DNA from: Myxococcales bacterium
Lineage (GTDB): Bacteria; Myxococcota_A; Polyangia; Fen-1088
Length of the DNA: 7,649 nucleotides
NCBI GenBank assembly: GCA_003161835.1
Contig: PMNO01000509.1
Coordinates: forward strand, 2,336-9,984
Direction: 5' to 3'
Part shown: in pieces, positions 7,353 through 7,649 of the stretch
How the letters are laid out: each line of letters opens with the position of its first letter
Position numbering within the stretch: the stretch's first letter is position 1
Notes under the pieces: model-generated
Told to the model about the DNA's origin: nothing
Seen by the model: only the letters and a program-made list of their open reading frames with translations
Database searches by the model: none
Made by a program: the position numbers and the translations under genes

Positions 7353-7649
7353 TCAGCGCTTGAACCGGTCGATCGTGAAGGTGGGGTCCTGGTCGTCGTC
7401 CATTTCCATTTCGAGCTCACGCTCGACCGGCGCGTCCCCGGAGGGGATCACGCTTTCGTCGCCCCGTCCAATCCCGCGGTAGCGCAGCGCGAAGTCATCC
7501 GCGTTCGTCGCCTGCGCCAGGGCTTCATCGTAGGTCACCAGCTTCCGGCGCACCAGGTCCATCAACGACTGATCGAAGCTGACCATGCCGTAGGGGTCCC
7601 GGCCGGTCGTGATGGCGTCGTGGATTTCTCGGGTGCGCTTCGGATCGAG
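7353..7649 (-). CDS. pilT: Type IV pilus retraction ATPase PilT, C-terminal part (gene runs off the window)
   Basis: Only the last 98 residues are in the window; the frame is open to the right edge and ends at TGA (7355-7353). The visible part matches the C-terminal end of the PilT/PilU hexameric ATPases that drive pilus retraction at the cytoplasmic base of the type IV pilus: YGMVSFDQSLMDLVRRKL, then YDEALAQATNADDFALRYRG. The Walker and Asp/His boxes lie upstream, outside the window. After the usual family end (RYRGI) there is a 38-residue tail with an acidic patch (ELEMEMDDDQD) and a basic end, FTIDRFKR. PilT is favoured over PilB because the FDQ-LMDL and EALxxAxNxDDFALR pattern is the PilT type. 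PilU or another PilT paralogue cannot be excluded. It lies 43 nt upstream of alaS on the same strand. Confidence 0.82.
   Translation of the reverse strand, partial: LDPKRTREIHDAITTGRDPYGMVSFDQSLMDLVRRKLVTYDEALAQATNADDFALRYRGIGRGDESVIPSGDAPVERELEMEMDDDQDPTFTIDRFKR

Noticed and set aside
7310..7420. N-terminal extension of AlaRS to an ATG at 7420
   Set aside because: The 37 added residues are unlike AlaRS and would overlap pilT by 68 nt; the ATG at 7309 begins directly at family-like sequence.
1..7649. tRNA or rRNA genes, CRISPR repeats, insertion sequences, att sites
   Set aside because: Nearly all the sequence is accounted for by six coding regions with intact motifs. I saw no repeat arrays, terminal inverted repeats or transposase-like sequence.

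Overview
The window reads as chromosomal DNA from a high-GC Gram-negative bacterium. The likeliest source is a member of the Myxococcota or another former deltaproteobacterial lineage. The reasons are an FHA-GGDEF diguanylate cyclase, a Hanks-type Ser/Thr kinase with one membrane segment and a PEGA-like sensor part, and the C-terminal end of a type IV pilus PilT ATPase. The lineage call is an inference from gene content, not from a database search.

Layout. Positions 11-982 (+) encode an FHA-GGDEF diguanylate cyclase whose 5' end may lie at or beyond the left edge. It converges, with a 25 bp gap, on a Ser/Thr protein kinase gene (1008-2645, -). A hairpin with no U-tract sits over this junction and could serve both transcripts. 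A 179 bp spacer (2646-2824) follows. It holds a modest intrinsic terminator for the gene on its right and possibly the kinase promoter. The rest of the window is one tightly packed minus-strand run, read from right to left: partial pilT (7649-7353), alaS (7309-4652), an RluA-family pseudouridine synthase (4659-3694) and a PlsC-like acyltransferase (3697-2825). The gap between pilT and alaS is 43 nt. The alaS and synthase genes overlap by 8 nt, and the synthase and acyltransferase genes overlap by 4 nt (GTGA). This looks like an operon ending at about 2796.

Functionally the window combines signalling (c-di-GMP synthesis, Ser/Thr phosphorylation), surface motility (pilus retraction ATPase), translation (alanyl-tRNA synthetase, RNA pseudouridylation) and lipid metabolism. 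All five complete genes keep their key motifs. I see no mobile element, CRISPR array, RNA gene or broken gene, and no clear new system. The most notable details are in the alanyl-tRNA synthetase: a Lys appears where the Asn that reads the tRNA G3:U70 pair is expected, and a Cys-rich segment lies next to its active site. A second point is the FHA-containing cyclase lying beside a Ser/Thr kinase.
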